DNA of 48,565 nucleotides from Chryseobacterium populi. Lineage in GTDB: Bacteria > Bacteroidota > Bacteroidia > Flavobacteriales > Weeksellaceae. Both the position numbers and the translations under genes were made by a program. The notes under the pieces are model-generated. The model made no database searches. It was not told where the DNA came from and worked only from the letters and a program-made list of their open reading frames with translations. This document shows, piece after piece, positions 16,408 through 25,413 of this stretch; position 1 is the stretch's first letter, and each line of letters starts with the position of its first letter. The stretch spans positions 1-48,565 of the forward strand of contig NZ_AKJY01000024.1 of assembly GCF_000282115.1 (NCBI RefSeq), written 5' to 3'.

Positions 16408-19143
16408 TTAGAATCTTAAATAAACGTTTGTAAAGAAGGTTGTTCCTCTGTCGTACCAAAGTTTTGGTCCGAAATGAGGTGTTGCTCTCTGGGCATCAGC
16501 AAGTGCATCCGGAAAGCTTACGTTTCTTCCCTGCTCAAATCCACCTGTTACATAGTTTCTGTTATTAAGGATATTGTTTACTGAAATACTCACTCCCATT
16601 CTGTATTTTCCTAAAAGGAAAGATTTTCCGGCATTGGCATTCAGCATAAACTGATCGTCGAATTTCTTCTGAGCCGTAATCTGTTGGATAAGCTCCGGAG
16701 TTACCCCGTCATAAGGGTCTCCATTAAGCGGATTCGTGTACATATAAGGTGTTTTATTTAACGCTGAAAGATCAAGATACTGATCCATTAAATAGTTGGC
16801 AGAAGCTCCCACCCACCAGTATTTCGGAGAGTTATATTTTAACCCTAAAGAGAAGGCTTTTTGTGGAGTTCCGGCTACTTTATAATCTTTAATATTGGTT
16901 TTGCCCCAAACATTTGATCCTCTGAATTCATTAATATCATCAAATGTTGCCACATTAGGATTGTTGGTATATTTATATTCTCCAACACTTGCTACCCCAA
17001 TGGCATTTAAAGTAGGTGTGATTTTTACATCAAATCCTAATTCTGCACCTATATATCTTTTATTTACTCCTGTCATTGCTTCATTAACCAGTGTACTTAA
17101 TGAGGCACCTGTAGGGTTGTTTACATCTGCATAATATCTTGAGATTTCAGTTGCATTATTGATGGTGGTATAGAATCCAGATAATCTTAGTTTTAAAATC
17201 TGGCCTCTTAAGATATAGCTTAATTCATTGGAATTGATCATTTGATTTTTTACACCCGGCGTCACATAATCTACCACTCTCGGGTTGATATAGATTTCAT
17301 TAAACGTTGGTGCAAGACTAAAGAAAGCTCCGCTGTATACAATAAAGTTCTTACCGTTGATTTTATAAGTGATTCTTCCTTTAATCCCTGAATCAAGGGC
17401 ATCATAAATAGCACTTTTCCCTTTAGAGTTATTCTGGAATCTGAAACTTCTGAAATCACCTTCTCTCTGAGATTCGGAATAAGAAGAGAAAATGGAAGCC
17501 ATTACATTCCACTTGTTATAATCAATCTCAGATGAGATATTCAAAGAGTACTGATTCTTGGTCAGCTCATAAGAATATTGAGTTCTGTCTCCTTCTTTCA
17601 CCTGCACGTTAGGATCATCAATATTATATCTTATATCATTATCGAAAGCATTAAGATTGTTAGCAAAATTAGCCCCCAATAAATCTTTAACTCTTCTGAA
17701 ATTATCTGATTTTAAATTCTGATAATTGAAATTGATATTTAATTTCCAGTTATCATTTAATCTGGTATCAAAGTGAGAGGCAAAATTGAATGTTTTATCT
17801 CTGTTTACATCTTCTACTACAGTATAAACGGCTCCTCTCGCATCGCCATTCATATCAGTAAGATTTAATTTATTGGCATTATATAAAGAAGTCCAGTTAA
17901 TCTGTGCATTTTGCCTGAATTCATCTTCAGTATAAATACCGTAGCTTGGCAGTTTTCTGTAATAAGTAGGGTTCGGGTCTGCGCCATGGAACCAGTCTAA
18001 CCTGCTTCTTGCATCACTTCCGATCTGATAGGAAACCGTATTGATCCAGTTTGAGTTTTTACCGATCTTCAGGTAATCCGTTAACATAAACATCGGTTCA
18101 AAAACTTTTCTGATCCTTGAGTTTCTTTTCTCACCATCCTGCCATCCCCAGTATGAATTATAGTTTTTTCCCATAATATCGTATACTTCCTGGGTGTTCG
18201 GTGCATTGGAAGCCCGGTAAGTTGGCGACCCGAAACCGGTAAAGTTGATCGAGTGCCTGTCACTGAATTTCTTTTCAACAGAAGCAAAATAAGCATAAGC
18301 ATCCTGATAGACACCATCTAGAATCGCTCTGTCACCCCATCTTCTGCTTCCTGAAAATGTGAATGCCCAACCATTTTTGGTAATCCCTGATGAATAGGTT
18401 GCCATTGCTCTCTGCATATAACTTCTGTTGGTAAAAGAATACGCCAGTGATGTTTGTTTTCTATACGAAGAAGCTCTTGTATTGTAGTAAGCTACACCTC
18501 CCAAATTCCCGAATGTATATTCTGACGGTGTGATATTATCCACATTTTCATAAGGATATCTCATCACATCATTCAATCCTCCCCAGTTGCTGAAATCAAT
18601 TCTTCCGTCATCATTTTTAGACATCGGAACCCCATTGAAAACCACATCCTCAAATCTGTTGTCTACCCCTCTAGGCCTGAACCAGTAAGCACCTAATTCA
18701 AAAGCTGAAACATTCTGGAAAGCATCTCTTCCCGAGCTCAAAAGTCCTACAGTGGGCTGCATGGCAGAACCTCCATCTTCAGTATCGCTTGCAGAGTCGT
18801 CAATAACAACTACTCCTGCATCTGTTCCTAAATTGTAATTAAGTGTAATAACACCCAGGTCTTTTCTCTTTTCATCAGCAATTACATCAAACTCTAAGAT
18901 TTTAGAATCAAAGTTTGGTTTTGTCACTGTAATAAGATAGTGGCCAGGTTGTAAATCCGTAAATTGGAAATATCCTATTTTATCCGCAGTTACATCGTCT
19001 GTCGACTGGGCAAGATCTACTTCTGCTCTCTCCAAAGGCTTACCATCCTGATCCTTAACATAGGCAAAAACAGTAGTTTGTGCAAAATAATAAGATGCAG
19101 GTAATAGGGTAAACAAAGAGATTAGGGATAGTTTTTTAATCAT
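16408..19143 (-). CDS. TonB-dependent receptor with carboxypeptidase-like regulatory domain
   Basis: 911 residues from the ATG at 19143, which gives the signal peptide MIKKLSLISLFTLLPASYYFAQ; an earlier in-frame ATG at 19224 lies upstream of the promoter box and is unlikely. A carboxypeptidase-regulatory-like domain (VFAYVKDQDGKPLERAEVDL...GYFQFTDLQPGHYLITV) precedes the plug (VSAFELGAYWFRPRGVDNRFEDVVFNG) and the barrel, which ends TTFFTNVYLRF. It forms an operon with the DUF5689 lipoprotein gene, ten bases downstream. A secreted nuclease gene lies divergently, suggesting uptake of nucleic-acid breakdown products; the ligand is not known. Confidence 0.88.
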   Translation of the reverse strand: MIKKLSLISLFTLLPASYYFAQTTVFAYVKDQDGKPLERAEVDLAQSTDDVTADKIGYFQFTDLQPGHYLITVTKPNFDSKILEFDVIADEKRKDLGVITLNYNLGTDAGVVVIDDSASDTEDGGSAMQPTVGLLSSGRDAFQNVSAFELGAYWFRPRGVDNRFEDVVFNGVPMSKNDDGRIDFSNWGGLNDVMRYPYENVDNITPSEYTFGNLGGVAYYNTRASSYRKQTSLAYSFTNRSYMQRAMATYSSGITKNGWAFTFSGSRRWGDRAILDGVYQDAYAYFASVEKKFSDRHSINFTGFGSPTYRASNAPNTQEVYDIMGKNYNSYWGWQDGEKRNSRIRKVFEPMFMLTDYLKIGKNSNWINTVSYQIGSDARSRLDWFHGADPNPTYYRKLPSYGIYTEDEFRQNAQINWTSLYNANKLNLTDMNGDARGAVYTVVEDVNRDKTFNFASHFDTRLNDNWKLNINFNYQNLKSDNFRRVKDLLGANFANNLNAFDNDIRYNIDDPNVQVKEGDRTQYSYELTKNQYSLNISSEIDYNKWNVMASIFSSYSESQREGDFRSFRFQNNSKGKSAIYDALDSGIKGRITYKINGKNFIVYSGAFFSLAPTFNEIYINPRVVDYVTPGVKNQMINSNELSYILRGQILKLRLSGFYTTINNATEISRYYADVNNPTGASLSTLVNEAMTGVNKRYIGAELGFDVKITPTLNAIGVASVGEYKYTNNPNVATFDDINEFRGSNVWGKTNIKDYKVAGTPQKAFSLGLKYNSPKYWWVGASANYLMDQYLDLSALNKTPYMYTNPLNGDPYDGVTPELIQQITAQKKFDDQFMLNANAGKSFLLGKYRMGVSISVNNILNNRNYVTGGFEQGRNVSFPDALADAQRATPHFGPKLWYDRGTTFFTNVYLRF

Positions 19144-19182
19144 AATAAACTTATTTTTAATCCTTCTTTTTTTGAGGGGCAA

Positions 19183-19190
19183 CAAATTTA
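19183..19190 (-). promoter_or_regulatory. -7 promoter box TAAATTTG for the receptor/DUF5689 operon
   Basis: Exact TAnnTTTG on the minus strand, giving a leader of about 35 bases. The intergenic region to 19382 is very AT-rich with several TTAA motifs. On the plus strand a one-mismatch box TTAATTTG at 19358-19365 could serve the nuclease gene. Confidence 0.5.
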
Positions 19191-19382
19191 GGACTATTTT
19201 CATTAACTTAAACATTTTAAACACTTTATTCTATTAATTTTTCTTAACGCCTTATTATTATCTTAAAAAAACAATCTGTTTATCATTAATACTAAAAAAG
19301 TCCTTATTACAAAATTTTAATCTTAGTTCTTATATAAAATTAGTAATTTTACCCCCCTTAATTTGTTGAAATATACTATAAA

Positions 19383-20582
19383 ATGAAAAAATATCTAATC
19401 ATCGCTGTCATTTTTTGCTTCGGATCTGCCTTTTCACAGCAAAAGCAGGTAAAAAGAGCCGCTATTGGTTTTTTAAATGTAGAAAACCTTTGGGATACTA
19501 TTCCGTCTGCTGATTATATTGATGGAACATTACAGGTTTCCAACCCTAAATTCCACAGAAGCGTTCCTTTAGATTCCTTACAATATCTGGAAACTGCTGA
19601 AGACTACAAAGGTGAGTGGAGTGATGATCTTTTGATGGGTAAAAAAGTAATCCGTAAACAGGTTTTGGCAGATGATTTTACCGTAAACAGCCCCAAAAGA
19701 TGGGGAACTAAATTTTACAATCAAAAACTGGCGAACGAAGCTAAAGTAATTTCAGAATTAGGAAGGCAATATACTAATGACAATCCTGCTATCTGCGGAC
19801 TTATCGAGGTTGAAAACAGACAGGTTATTGAAGATCTTATCAAGCAGCCAGCTTTAGCAAAAAGCAATTACGGAATTGTACATTTTAATTCTTATGATGC
19901 AAGAGGTATTGATGTAGCCATCATTTATCAGAAAGGAAGATTTTCTGTTTTAAATGCCTATAAAAAGGAAATCAAAATTTTCAACGAAGAAGGTAAAAGA
20001 GAATACACCAGAGATGTGGTCATCGCTATCGGATTACTTGACGGTGAAAAGATTGCAATATTCATGAATCACTGGCCTTCAAGAAGAGGTGGTGAAGCGA
20101 TTTCGCAGGCAAAAAGAAACGCTGCTGCAACGGTTCTGAAAAATGAAATGGATAAAATTTCATCTGAGAATCCGGGAATCAAATTATTCTCCATGGGAGA
20201 TTACAATGATGACCCGGTAAGCCCAAGTTTAAAAAAACATTTAGGAGCTGTAGGGGATCCGGGAGAGCTTTCCGATAAATACCCTTATTACAACCTGATG
20301 TATAAATTATATAAAGCCGGAGTCGCATCTTTGGCGTACAGAGATTCAGGAAATTTATTCGACCAGATTATCGTTTCAAAAAATTTATATTCTCCGGAAA
20401 AAATCACTCCGACTTATTCTATCTATAAGGCGGAAATTTATGCGCCTTCATATTTAGTGAACAAGGAAGGACAGTATAAAGGTTACCCATTCCGTTCGTG
20501 GGATGGCGACAAGTTCACAGGAGGTTACAGTGACCACTTCCCTGCCGTTTCAATCATTCAGAAAGAATACATTAAGAAATAA
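19383..20582 (+). CDS. Secreted endonuclease/exonuclease/phosphatase-family protein
   Basis: 399 residues with signal peptide MKKYLIIAVIFCFGSAFSQ. The DNase I-like fold is recognised from IGFLNVENLWDT (29), CGLIEVENR (with the metal-binding glutamate), DARGIDVAIIY, FMNHWPSRRGG, SMGDYNDDP and the final GGYSDHFPAV (catalytic histidine). It is expected to hydrolyse phosphodiester bonds of nucleic acid outside the cytoplasm. It is transcribed away from a TonB-dependent receptor/DUF5689 operon with a shared intergenic region of about 240 bases, suggesting joint function and regulation. A terminator follows after eight bases. Confidence 0.85.
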   Translation: MKKYLIIAVIFCFGSAFSQQKQVKRAAIGFLNVENLWDTIPSADYIDGTLQVSNPKFHRSVPLDSLQYLETAEDYKGEWSDDLLMGKKVIRKQVLADDFTVNSPKRWGTKFYNQKLANEAKVISELGRQYTNDNPAICGLIEVENRQVIEDLIKQPALAKSNYGIVHFNSYDARGIDVAIIYQKGRFSVLNAYKKEIKIFNEEGKREYTRDVVIAIGLLDGEKIAIFMNHWPSRRGGEAISQAKRNAAATVLKNEMDKISSENPGIKLFSMGDYNDDPVSPSLKKHLGAVGDPGELSDKYPYYNLMYKLYKAGVASLAYRDSGNLFDQIIVSKNLYSPEKITPTYSIYKAEIYAPSYLVNKEGQYKGYPFRSWDGDKFTGGYSDHFPAVSIIQKEYIKK

Positions 20583-20589
20583 TAAACGG

Positions 20590-20614
20590 GCACTCTGAAC
20601 GGAGTGCTTTTTTT
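20590..20614 (+). terminator. Rho-independent terminator behind the nuclease gene
   Basis: Stem GCACTC/GAGTGC (20590-20595 with 20602-20607) with a six-base loop and a run of seven T. Confidence 0.85.
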
Positions 20615-20630
20615 ATGTAACTTTATGTGT

Positions 20631-21053
20631 ATGAAAAATTTAATCTTATTATTACTTTTTGCATGTATCCCTTTCAGCTGTTCTTCACAGACAGATCCTA
20701 AAAAGGCTCAAGAAAAGTCTGAAATCAAGCCGTCAAAAAATGATGACGGAGAATGGGATATTGATGTTTTAGATACCCAATACGATTATTTCCTGAATGC
20801 AGTTGCCAAGCCCATGAGCCAGTATTCGGAATCTTATCTGAAAACAAAAAACACGCTTCTGGTCAGTGAATGGAATTCGTATTTCAGTTCCGGAAGGCAT
20901 AGAAATATTATAGAGTCATCAATAAGCTATGATCCAAAGGAAAACTACGGGTTAAAATTTGAATATAAGCTCTATCAGGTTTTTGCTTATGTCAATTGGA
21001 AATATGGCCTGAGAATGAACGGACTTTCAGGAAGTGATGCCATAAGACAATAA
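20631..21053 (+). CDS. DUF6146-type lipoprotein
   Basis: 140 residues from the ATG at 20631, which gives the lipoprotein signal MKNLILLLLFACIPFSC with the cysteine at 17; upstream ATG codons in frame would spoil it. The core, TQYDYFLNAVAKPMSQYSESYLKTKNTLLVSEWN and later YDPKENYGLKFEYKLYQVF, resembles DUF6146 proteins of Bacteroidota. Function unknown. It sits between two terminators and is therefore transcribed alone; upstream, TAACTTTA (20617-20624) differs from the -7 consensus at the last base. Confidence 0.7.
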   Translation: MKNLILLLLFACIPFSCSSQTDPKKAQEKSEIKPSKNDDGEWDIDVLDTQYDYFLNAVAKPMSQYSESYLKTKNTLLVSEWNSYFSSGRHRNIIESSISYDPKENYGLKFEYKLYQVFAYVNWKYGLRMNGLSGSDAIRQ

Positions 21054-21083
21054 AAAAGGTTCAGAAAATTCTGAACCTTTTTT
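21052..21083. terminator. Bidirectional terminator between DUF6146 gene and superoxide dismutase gene
   Basis: Arms of 15 bases (21052-21066 and 21069-21083) pair perfectly around a GGTTCAG/CTGAACC core, with A/T tracts on both sides. It serves both convergent genes. Confidence 0.9.
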
Positions 21084-21103
21084 ATTTTTTATATAGTTTA
21101 TAA

Positions 21104-21700
21104 TTATTTGTTATATAATTCTTCAACTTTATCCCAGTTTACCACATCAAAGAATGCTCCTACATAATCAGGTCTTCTATTCTGATAGTTTAAGTAATAA
21201 GCATGCTCCCAAACATCCAATCCTAAAACCGGAGTTCCTTTTACATCAGCAACCGGCATCAACGGGTTATCCTGGTTGGGTGTAGAGGAAACAGATACAG
21301 AACCGTCTTCGTTTTTGATCAGCCATGCCCATCCTGAACCGAATCTTGTTTTAGCGGCTTCGGAGAAATCGGTTCTGAATTTTTCAAGACCACCATAGTT
21401 TTCAATAGCAGCTTTTACATTCCCTACCGGCTCTTTGCTTCCCCCGGGAGTTAAAATTTCCCAGAATAAAGAGTGATTGAAATGACCTCCACCGTTATTT
21501 CTTACTGCAGGCTTATCAGTTCCTGTTTTGCAGATGTCTTCAACAGTTTTCCCTGCCAGTTCAGTTCCTTCAATTGCTTTATTTAAATTGTCGATATATG
21601 CCTGATGATGTTTTGTATGGTGAATTTCCATAGTTCTTGCATCAATTGTTGGTTCTAATGCATCGTAAGCATATCCTAGTTTTGGTAATTCAAATGACAT
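21104..21700 (-). CDS. sodA: Superoxide dismutase (Mn/Fe family, probably Mn)
   Basis: 198 residues from the ATG at 21700 ([17 protein letters not shown]), the usual start of the family; an in-frame ATG at 21727 lies inside the promoter box. It dismutates superoxide to peroxide and oxygen. Metal ligands are H27 in MEIHHTKHH, the histidine of [10 protein letters not shown], and D and H of [11 protein letters not shown]. The sequence TPNQDNPLM places the active-site glutamine in the position typical of Mn enzymes, although metal use can be cambialistic. No signal peptide is seen. A terminator lies at the 3' side. Confidence 0.92.
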   Translation of the reverse strand: MSFELPKLGYAYDALEPTIDARTMEIHHTKHHQAYIDNLNKAIEGTELAGKTVEDICKTGTDKPAVRNNGGGHFNHSLFWEILTPGGSKEPVGNVKAAIENYGGLEKFRTDFSEAAKTRFGSGWAWLIKNEDGSVSVSSTPNQDNPLMPVADVKGTPVLGLDVWEHAYYLNYQNRRPDYVGAFFDVVNWDKVEELYNK

Positions 21701-21724
21701 AATTTTATTTTTAATGTTATATTC

Positions 21725-21755
21725 CAAAGTTAGCCATTAATTAACCTATTATCAA
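21725..21755 (-). promoter_or_regulatory. Promoter of the superoxide dismutase gene (TTG-N20-TAACTTTG)
   Basis: On the minus strand TTG (21755-21753) and the -7 box TAACTTTG (21732-21725) are 20 bases apart, close to the Bacteroidota consensus spacing of 19. The leader is about 20 bases. Confidence 0.7.
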
Positions 21756-21853
21756 AAACAGAAGATTATTTTAATAAATCTTTAACATTGATAAAGTAGA
21801 TTCAGAAATGTATTCAATTAAAAAATAAAAGTTTAGAACCCGTAAAAACAGAA

Positions 21854-21875
21854 AGCACAGATTAACGTCTGTGCT
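21854..21875 (-). terminator. Terminator behind rho
   Basis: Perfect 8-bp stem AGCACAGA/TCTGTGCT (21854-21861 with 21868-21875), loop of six, followed on the minus strand by a T-rich stretch (TTCTGTTTTTA). It lies 22 bases beyond the rho stop codon. Confidence 0.7.
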
Positions 21876-21896
21876 TCCTGTCTTAACAATATTAAA

Positions 21897-23696
21897 TTAT
21901 TTATTCATTGACATCAGGAACTCTTCATTATTTCTGGTTCCTTTAATATTTTTATCTACAAATTCCATGGCTTCTACCGGATTCATTTCTGAAAGGTATT
22001 TTCTTAAGATCCACATTCTCTGAGAGGTAACCTCATCAAGAAGCAGATCATCTCTACGGGTGCTTGATGCGACCAGGTCAATGGCAGGATAAATTCTTCT
22101 GTTGGCAATTTTTCTGTCCAGCTGAAGCTCCATATTACCTGTACCTTTGAATTCTTCAAAAATAACTTCATCCATTTTAGAACCTGTATCAATTAATGCC
22201 GTCGCAATAATGGTTAAAGATCCTCCGCCTTCAATCTTTCTTGCTGCCCCGAAGAATCTTTTCGGTTTATGAAGCGCATTGGCATCCACCCCTCCGGAAA
22301 GTACTTTTCCTGAAGCTGGTGTTACCGTGTTATAAGCTCTCGCTAATCTCGTAATCGAATCTAATAAAATAACCACATCATGTCCGCATTCAACCATTCT
22401 CTGAGCTTTTGCCAAAACAAGGTTGGCTACTTTCACATGCTTATCTGCCGCTTCATCAAATGTAGAAGCAATCACTTCTGCATTTACGCTTCTTTCCATA
22501 TCAGTAACTTCTTCAGGACGTTCGTCGATCAGAAGCACCATCATGTATACTTCAGGGTGATTGGCTGCAATAGAGTTCGCAATATCTTTAAGGAGCATCG
22601 TTTTACCTGTTTTAGGCTGTGCAACGATCATTGCTCTCTGTCCTTTTCCAATTGGGGCAAAAAGATCTACAATTCTTGTGGAAATGGTAGAATTATTTCC
22701 GGCAAGGTTAAATTTCTCTTCAGGGAAAAGCGGTGTTAAATATTCAAAAGCAACACGGTCTTTAATAAAAGCCAGATCACGGCCATTAACTTCCGTTGGC
22801 CTCAACAATGAAAAATATTTTTCGCCTTCTTTCGGAAGCCTTACGATACCTTTTACCGTATCTCCGGTTTTCAATCCGAAATTCCTGATCTGCGCCGTAG
22901 AGACATACACATCATCCGGAGAAGAAATATAACTGAAATCTGATGAACGTAAAAATCCGTAGTTGTCGGGGAGTATTTCCAAAACACCTTCAATACTTAC
23001 CATTCCGTCAAAGCTGAACTCTTTTTTGTGCTCATGATGCTCGTCTGATCTGTCAGAGTGACGGTTTTGATTCTGGTTTGGGTTTTGATTTTTATGCTGG
23101 TTTCCACTGTTTTGTGGATGATTGTGTCCTTTTTGGGGTCTGGCCTGAGGTTGAGGGTTGTTCGGCTTTTCTTCTGCCGGAGCAGATTCCTGAGGATCTG
23201 TGTTTTTGGGAACTTCTGTTTTTTCCTGAACAGGATGTTCTGTGTTACCTGTGTTGGGAGAAACCCTTTTCCTTTTTTTCTTGGCAGCTGCAGAAGTTGA
23301 TCCTTCTTCTGTTGTTTCAGCTTTTCTTTCCACTGGTTTTACTTCTTCGGAAACAGGTTTACTTTCTGCTGCTTTATTTTCTGTTTGCTCTTCTGCTTTG
23401 GGTTGTGTTTCCGCCGGAGCTTTTGCTTCAGCTTTTGGCTTTGCAGTTCTCTTGGGAGCTGCTTTTTTGACAGGAGCTTTCGCTTCTTTTTCTGCCGGTT
23501 TTTCTTCAGTATTCATACTGGTTTCTGTGGCGTTGAAATAATCTTTTGAGACTTTAGGGTTGGAAGCTTGAAAATCAAGAATAGCAAAGATTTTATCATT
23601 CTCAGTGCTGTTTCTTGCAACTTTAACGCCTAAATCCCTCAAGATTTTAGTCAATTCCGTTACGGATTTTGACCTTAACGTTTCAATGTTAAACAT
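21897..23696 (-). CDS. rho: Transcription termination factor Rho with long disordered insert
   Basis: 599 residues, about 180 longer than E. coli Rho. The N-terminal helical domain ([19 protein letters not shown]) is followed by a low-complexity segment at about 65-230, first Lys/Ala/Pro/Glu-rich and then Asn/Gln/His-rich, and then the RNA-binding and ATPase core. The Walker A sequence is AQPKTGKT, the Walker B segment [16 protein letters not shown], and the Q/R-loop regions are intact. Such inserts are usual in Bacteroidota Rho; in B. thetaiotaomicron the insert has been reported to drive phase separation. The gene is transcribed alone from a consensus promoter with a leader of about 75 bases. 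Confidence 0.95.
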   Translation of the reverse strand: MFNIETLRSKSVTELTKILRDLGVKVARNSTENDKIFAILDFQASNPKVSKDYFNATETSMNTEEKPAEKEAKAPVKKAAPKRTAKPKAEAKAPAETQPKAEEQTENKAAESKPVSEEVKPVERKAETTEEGSTSAAAKKKRKRVSPNTGNTEHPVQEKTEVPKNTDPQESAPAEEKPNNPQPQARPQKGHNHPQNSGNQHKNQNPNQNQNRHSDRSDEHHEHKKEFSFDGMVSIEGVLEILPDNYGFLRSSDFSYISSPDDVYVSTAQIRNFGLKTGDTVKGIVRLPKEGEKYFSLLRPTEVNGRDLAFIKDRVAFEYLTPLFPEEKFNLAGNNSTISTRIVDLFAPIGKGQRAMIVAQPKTGKTMLLKDIANSIAANHPEVYMMVLLIDERPEEVTDMERSVNAEVIASTFDEAADKHVKVANLVLAKAQRMVECGHDVVILLDSITRLARAYNTVTPASGKVLSGGVDANALHKPKRFFGAARKIEGGGSLTIIATALIDTGSKMDEVIFEEFKGTGNMELQLDRKIANRRIYPAIDLVASSTRRDDLLLDEVTSQRMWILRKYLSEMNPVEAMEFVDKNIKGTRNNEEFLMSMNK

Positions 23697-23776
23697 ATTT
23701 AATGTAAAAATGTAATTAATTGTGAGTAAGAAAAGTAAGTCCGGTGACTTTTGTTTTCAAGTACATTTGTATAATG

Positions 23777-23806
23777 CAAATCTACACTTATTTTTGAATT
23801 GTGCAA
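23777..23806 (-). promoter_or_regulatory. rho promoter (TTG-N19-TAGATTTG)
   Basis: On the minus strand TTG (23806-23804) and TAGATTTG (23784-23777) are exactly 19 bases apart, the full Bacteroidota consensus. It overlaps face-to-face with the promoter of the DUF4293 gene. Confidence 0.8.
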
Positions 23807-23823
23807 AATTTATGCTATTTTTG
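23794..23823 (+). promoter_or_regulatory. DUF4293 gene promoter (TTG-N19-TATTTTTG)
   Basis: TTG at 23794-23796 and TATTTTTG at 23816-23823 are exactly 19 bases apart. The TTG falls inside the spacer of the divergent rho promoter and vice versa. Confidence 0.8.
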
Positions 23824-23841
23824 CCAGGAATTTAATATTCG

Positions 23842-24231
23842 ATGTTACAAAGAATACAGACTATATGGGTTTTTCTGGCAGTCTTAGCTGCTGTTTCTCT
23901 TTTCGTTACGGGACAAGATGTTGCTGTTTTTGGCACCATTCCTGTGATTAACATTGGCTGTATAGTACTTGTTTTGGCTGGATTGCTTAGTGTTTTCAGC
24001 TTTAAAAACAGAAAAAGACAAATATTGCTGAATACAATCAGCATTATTATAAACGCTTTGTTGATTGGTGTATTGATCTACTGGTTACTAAACTTATCCG
24101 GAGGAATACAATTTCCTGAGAAGGGTATTGAGCCGGTTTTCCCATTAATTGCAGTGATCTGTTTGCTTATTGCAAATGTATTTATCCGTAAAGATGAGAG
24201 GCTCGTAAAATCTGTAGACAGACTTCGATAA
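23842..24231 (+). CDS. DUF4293 four-helix membrane protein
   Basis: 129 residues with about four membrane segments, starting MLQRIQTIWVFLAVLA, which is the characteristic opening of DUF4293. The loop after helix 2 is basic (FKNRKRQ), and the C-terminus is basic and cytoplasmic (RKDERLVKSVDRLR). Function unknown; it is often found next to rho in flavobacteria, as here, where the two share an overlapping divergent promoter region. A terminator follows. Confidence 0.85.
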   Translation: MLQRIQTIWVFLAVLAAVSLFVTGQDVAVFGTIPVINIGCIVLVLAGLLSVFSFKNRKRQILLNTISIIINALLIGVLIYWLLNLSGGIQFPEKGIEPVFPLIAVICLLIANVFIRKDERLVKSVDRLR

Positions 24232-24255
24232 CCTTACAACGATTTTTTGAGTGAG

Positions 24256-24285
24256 AACAGTTCCTTTTCCGGGAACTGTTTTTTT
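24256..24285 (+). terminator. Rho-independent terminator behind the DUF4293 gene
   Basis: Perfect 9-bp stem AACAGTTCC/GGAACTGTT (24256-24264 with 24272-24280), loop of seven, then T to 24285. The following AT-rich 150 bases (24286-24436) show no gene; TAAATGTG at 24402-24409 is a one-mismatch -7 box. Confidence 0.85.
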
Positions 24286-24436
24286 GTTTAGCATTATAGA
24301 TTTCACCAATTTACGCAGATGCTTATTTTATATTTTACCTTTTCCATCAGATAAATTAATATTTATTTTAAATATCAAAAATTCATGCAACATTTCCGCT
24401 AAATGTGCGACTTATGTATTTATAAATTATAATCTA

Positions 24437-25360
24437 ATGAAAAAATTAACTTTTCTTACGCTGTCACTTTTCTCAATATTTTCTTTTGCACAGGAGGTTT
24501 CCACGGAGAGAATCAATACCATTCTTTCCACTCTTGCTTCTGATGAAATGAAAGGCCGTGAAATCGGTACTCCTGAAAATGATAATGCCGCCCATTATAT
24601 TGCAAAGCTTTTTAAAGAAAACAATCTTGAATACTGTACAGGAAATTCTTATCTCGTTCCTTTTGATTACAAAGGAAAAACAGCTTACAATGTTTGTGGG
24701 GTTAAAAAAGGAAAAACCGATAAATATCTCGGATTCTCAGGGCATTTCGATCATATCGGAACCAGCAAGAAAAGCGGAGATAATATTTATAACGGAGCAG
24801 ATGACGACGCAAGCGGAATAACTACCCTTGCAGGAATAGCAGATTATTTTAAAAATAAAACTCCTGATTTTTCGATGGTTTTCATTGCATTTAACGGTGA
24901 AGAAAAAGGGATGCTGGGCTCAAGAGCTATTACCGAGGACAAAAATTTAGATAAGATCTATAATAATTTAACTGCGCTTTTCAATTTTGAAATGGTGGCT
25001 ACAGAATCTCAGTTCGGTAAAAATGCACTTTTCATGACCGGTGATGAGTTTTCCGATCTTGATGAGCTTTTCAATAAGAATGCAGTAAACGGATTAACGA
25101 TCAATCCGGATCCATATGCTGCCCAGCAATTATTTTACAGATCAGATAATGTAAGCTTTGTAAAAAAGAAAATCATTGCCCATTCTTTCTCTACGGTTGA
25201 TATGACCAAGGCCAGGCATTATCATAATGAAAGTGATGACATAAGCATCGTTGATTTTAACAATATGACACAGATCATTAATAATTTCGGTAAAACCTTA
25301 GATAAATTAACTCCGGCTAACTTTGCTCCAAAGTATAATGATAAAGTAAAATTTAATTAA
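24437..25360 (+). CDS. M28-family zinc metallopeptidase, exported
   Basis: 307 residues from the ATG at 24437, which gives the signal peptide MKKLTFLTLSLFSIFSFAQ; the reading frame is open further upstream but runs into the preceding terminator region. The M28 metal ligands are visible: H in FSGHFDHIG, D in NGADDDASG, the EE pair in FNGEEKGMLGSR, an acidic residue in FNFEMV (Glu where many relatives have Asp) and H in HYHNESDD. It probably acts as an aminopeptidase in the periplasm or outside. Confidence 0.88.
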   Translation: MKKLTFLTLSLFSIFSFAQEVSTERINTILSTLASDEMKGREIGTPENDNAAHYIAKLFKENNLEYCTGNSYLVPFDYKGKTAYNVCGVKKGKTDKYLGFSGHFDHIGTSKKSGDNIYNGADDDASGITTLAGIADYFKNKTPDFSMVFIAFNGEEKGMLGSRAITEDKNLDKIYNNLTALFNFEMVATESQFGKNALFMTGDEFSDLDELFNKNAVNGLTINPDPYAAQQLFYRSDNVSFVKKKIIAHSFSTVDMTKARHYHNESDDISIVDFNNMTQIINNFGKTLDKLTPANFAPKYNDKVKFN

Positions 25361-25385
25361 GAACGTCTTATCCTTTAATTTTACG

Positions 25386-25393
25386 TAATTTTG
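25386..25393 (+). promoter_or_regulatory. -7 promoter box TAATTTTG upstream of ABC exporter gene
   Basis: Exact TAnnTTTG match, 20 bases before the ATG at 25414; no TTG at -33. Confidence 0.5.
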
Positions 25394-25413
25394 TTTTCCC
25401 AATTTTTCATTGA

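Noticed and set aside
19144..19224. Longer N-terminus for the TonB-dependent receptor starting at 19224
   Set aside because: It would place 27 mostly basic and hydrophobic residues before a good signal peptide and lies upstream of the promoter box at 19183-19190.
23058..23541. Several long plus-strand open frames opposite the first part of rho
   Set aside because: They arise from the low-complexity codons of the Rho insert; their products are Phe/Leu/Val-rich, without family features, and rho is unmistakable on the other strand.
24251..24436. 62-residue N-terminal extension of the M28 peptidase
   Set aside because: The extension begins within the preceding terminator and precedes a clear signal peptide at the ATG at 24437.
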